DNA of 6,527 nucleotides, taken from Streptosporangiaceae bacterium. Its GTDB lineage: Bacteria; Actinomycetota; Actinomycetes; Streptosporangiales; Streptosporangiaceae. Positions 4,222-6,527 of this stretch are shown here, piece after piece (within the stretch, counting starts at the first letter, position 1; every line of letters begins with the position of its first letter). A program made the position numbers and the translations under genes. Below the pieces are notes generated by a model. It ran no database searches. It saw nothing but the letters and a program-made list of their open reading frames with translations, and was not told the origin of the DNA. Location: positions 1-6,527 of the forward strand of contig JASHSZ010000141.1 in NCBI GenBank assembly GCA_030040815.1, read 5' to 3'.

Positions 4222-6527
4222 AGTTTCGCGCTGAGCCTGCTCGGGGACGTGCGCTGGCGGCAGCGGGCGGTGGTGGGCGACCGCCCGCAGGCGCTGCTGG
4301 CGGCCCTGGCGGCGCGGGGCGGTCGGCCGGTACCTGACGACGAGCTGATCGAGCTCGTCTGGGGCGAACAGCCGCCGGCCAACGGGCTCAAGAGCCTGCA
4401 GGTGCTGGTGTCGCGGACCCGGAGCGCGTGCGGCGCGGACACGATCGTGCGCGACGATGCCGGGTACCGGCTGGGCGCGGCGCCCCACGAGGTCGACAGC
4501 GTGCGGCTCGCGGAGCTTGTCCGTGACGCCGCGGCCACCCTGGACCGCGACGCGCCGGTTGCCGCCGAGCTGGCGCGGCAAGCGCTGGCCCTGTCGGACG
4601 GCCTGCCTGCGTCGGCGAACGGTGACGCCGGGCCGCTCGCGGCGGTGCGCCGGAAGGCTGCCGCGGACGCCGGAACCGCCCGGGTCATCCAGGCGCGGGC
4701 GGCCAGCAGGATGGGCATTCACGGCGACGCGCTGCCGGCTCTCGAGGCCGCGTATGCGCAGCGGCCGCGAGATGAGTCGCTGCTCGCCGACCTGCTGCGG
4801 AGCGAGGCAGCCGTGCGCAGTCCGGCTGCCGCGCTCGAGCGCTTCGAGCGCTACCGCCGCGAACTTCGCGACCAGTTGGGCACCGATCCGGGCGAGTCAC
4901 TGCGGCGAGCGCACCGGGATCTGCTGGCGATGGACCGGCCGGTGCGCAGGGGCCTGAGGTACGACGCCACAGCGCTGGTCGGCCGCGACAGCGACCTCGA
5001 CCGGCTCCGCGCGCTGACGGCTAGCTCGCGGGTCGTCTCGATCGTCGGGGCGGGCGGGCTCGGCAAGACCCGGCTTGCGCAGGCCATCGCGCGCGCCGCC
5101 GCCGTGCCGGTCGTGCACGTCGTGGAGCTGGCGGGCGTCTCGGTCGGCGACGACGTGGTCGGCGAGGTCGGGTCGGTGCTCGGCGTCCGGGACTCGATCC
5201 AGAGCCGCCGGGCGCTTACCGCGGAACAGCGGGCCGACATTCGCGGGCGCGTCGCGCAGCGCCTCGCGCAGTCACCAGCCCTGCTCGTGCTGGACAACTG
5301 CGAGCACCTCATCGAGGCCGTTGCCGACCTGGTGGCGTTCCTCGTTTCCACCACGTCCGACCTGCACGTGCTGACGACATCCCGCGCGCCGCTCGAGATC
5401 GCGGCCGAGCGCGTGTATCTGCTCGGCGAGCTGGAGACCCCGGACGCCGCTGAGCTATTCCGCGAGCGGGCCGTTGCCGCGCGGCCGAACGTCCGGCTCA
5501 GCGAGCCCGCTGTCACGAGCATCGTCAGCCGTCTCGACGGCCTGCCGCTCGCGATTGAGCTCGCCGCCGTGCAGGTGCGCGCCATGGCAGTCGAAGAGAT
5601 CGACCGGCGGCTGGAGAACCGGTTCGCGCTGCTGCGTGGCGGTGACCGCAGCGCCCCCGACCGGCACCAGACGCTGCTCGCAGTCATCGACTGGTCGTGG
5701 AACCTGCTGAGCGCCACCGAACGGCGAGCCCTCCGGTGGCTGGCGTTGTTCAACGACGGGTTCACGCTCGCGGCCGCGGAGGTGGTGCTCGGAACGGACG
5801 CGGTTGTCGCGGTTCAGGGCCTTGTCGGCCAGTCGCTGCTGAGCGTCCGGGAGACCGAGCCAGGCGTGCGCTACCGAATGCTCGAAACCGTGCGCGAGTT
5901 CGGCCGGATGCAGCTCATCGACGCTGGCGAAGACCAAGCGGCAGGTATCGCCCTGCGCCGCTGGGCGGTTGACTACGCGGGTGACCACTGCGGCCGCCTG
6001 ACGGGGCCTGACCAGTTCGCGGCGATCGACGCGCTGGCCGCCGAGGAGACCAACCTCGCCGACGAGCTGCGCGCGGCGATCGCGGACGGGGACCGCGCCA
6101 CGATCGTTCGGCTACTGGCGGCGCTCGGGATGTTCTGGACGATTCGCGGAGAGCACGTTCGCATGCTCGCGCTGGCCGAGGCGGTCGCCGACGCGATCGG
6201 CGACTGGCGGCCGCCGCCAGAGTTGCAGGACGTGACCTGCGGGGCCATAGCGGTCATGCTGACCAACAGCGTGATCGGTGGCAGCGAGCGGTTCGGCCAG
6301 CTGCAGGTGGCGCTGCGGCGACTGGATCCTGGCGCAGGCCGCGACCTGCGGGTGTCCGGGATGGCCGCGGTCATGCTGGCAGCAGACCTGGCCGACCCCG
6401 ACGGGTTCCTCCAACGCCTGGAGCAGCTTGCGCGCGACAGCGACCGCGACACGGCGCTCGCTGCCTGCCTCTGGCTCAGCAACATGCGTGAGAACGCCGG
6501 AGACCCGGCGGGCGCTATTGCCGACGC
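4219..6527 (+). CDS. SARP/BTAD transcriptional regulator with NB-ARC/STAND ATPase domain (3' end outside the window)
   Basis: Large multidomain regulator, cytoplasmic; 769 complete codons are visible and no stop is reached. Domains in order: a winged-helix DNA-binding domain at about 1-90 (FALSLLGDVRW, then PDDELIELVWGEQPP and LQVLVSRTRSACG, then the wing GYRLG); a BTAD helical domain at about 92-235, including ALERFERYRRELRDQLGTDPG; and a STAND ATPase from about 250, with Walker A GAGGLGKT (Lys283, Thr284), Walker B LLVLDNCEH (Asp359), TSR at 387-389 and GLPLAIELAA at 441-450. A winged-helix segment follows (DWSW ending at about 494; YRMLETVREF at 552-561), then an Ala/Leu-rich helical, TPR-like region. 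Such proteins typically switch between nucleotide-bound states to control transcription, often of specialised-metabolism genes; the target here is unknown. GTG 4219 is the first possible start, because an in-frame TAA lies nine bases upstream. Confidence 0.93.
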   Translation, partial: MSFALSLLGDVRWRQRAVVGDRPQALLAALAARGGRPVPDDELIELVWGEQPPANGLKSLQVLVSRTRSACGADTIVRDDAGYRLGAAPHEVDSVRLAELVRDAAATLDRDAPVAAELARQALALSDGLPASANGDAGPLAAVRRKAAADAGTARVIQARAASRMGIHGDALPALEAAYAQRPRDESLLADLLRSEAAVRSPAAALERFERYRRELRDQLGTDPGESLRRAHRDLLAMDRPVRRGLRYDATALVGRDSDLDRLRALTASSRVVSIVGAGGLGKTRLAQAIARAAAVPVVHVVELAGVSVGDDVVGEVGSVLGVRDSIQSRRALTAEQRADIRGRVAQRLAQSPALLVLDNCEHLIEAVADLVAFLVSTTSDLHVLTTSRAPLEIAAERVYLLGELETPDAAELFRERAVAARPNVRLSEPAVTSIVSRLDGLPLAIELAAVQVRAMAVEEIDRRLENRFALLRGGDRSAPDRHQTLLAVIDWSWNLLSATERRALRWLALFNDGFTLAAAEVVLGTDAVVAVQGLVGQSLLSVRETEPGVRYRMLETVREFGRMQLIDAGEDQAAGIALRRWAVDYAGDHCGRLTGPDQFAAIDALAAEETNLADELRAAIADGDRATIVRLLAALGMFWTIRGEHVRMLALAEAVADAIGDWRPPPELQDVTCGAIAVMLTNSVIGGSERFGQLQVALRRLDPGAGRDLRVSGMAAVMLAADLADPDGFLQRLEQLARDSDRDTALAACLWLSNMRENAGDPAGAIAD

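Noticed and set aside
3421..4722. 433-codon open frame on the minus strand
   Set aside because: It spans two unrelated plus-strand genes and the gap between them, and its translation is Arg/Gly/His-rich without recognisable domains.
4851..5765. 304-codon open frame on the minus strand opposite the regulator
   Set aside because: Ser/Arg/Thr-rich antisense product; the plus strand has intact Walker motifs over the same bases.

Overview
The window is high-GC DNA (G or C at most third codon positions, frequent GTG starts, purine-rich Shine-Dalgarno sites). Together with the gene content (an actinobacterial-type Lhr helicase, a BTAD/SARP regulator fused to a STAND ATPase, and a flavin oxidoreductase of a type I associate with mycobacteria and relatives), this points to a chromosomal segment of an actinobacterium. 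The genus cannot be fixed from the sequence.

Layout. (1) Positions 1-1329, minus strand: the N-terminal 443 codons of a large Lhr-type DEAD/DEAH helicase; its C-terminal part lies beyond position 1. (2) 1330-1579: a divergent intergenic region holding a 13-bp palindrome, a GC-rich hairpin and a possible -35 box. (3) 1580-2182 and 2179-2961, plus strand: a cysteine-rich DUF1326 protein and a multi-pass DUF2182 membrane protein, joined by a 4-nt ATGA overlap and so very probably translationally coupled. (4) 3031-4155, plus: a nitronate monooxygenase-like FMN-dependent oxidoreductase. (5) 4219 to beyond 6527, plus: a large regulator with a SARP-type winged helix, a BTAD domain and an NB-ARC/STAND ATPase, then an incomplete helical (TPR-like) region. 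It has a probable leaderless promoter.

Working together. Only the DUF1326/DUF2182 pair is clearly a functional unit. Its soluble partner carries CxC...CPC and its membrane partner carries CxxxC and CxxCC, so a shared metal or thiol role is the natural hypothesis; no function is established here. The oxidoreductase follows 69 nt later and could be co-transcribed or independent. The regulator probably has its own promoter, and nothing in the window identifies its target. The Lhr gene is divergent and looks like an unrelated DNA-repair neighbour.

The coding genes are ordinary members of known families. The most interesting element is the poorly characterised DUF1326-DUF2182 module. I see no CRISPR array, transposon, tRNA, rRNA or convincing intrinsic terminator.
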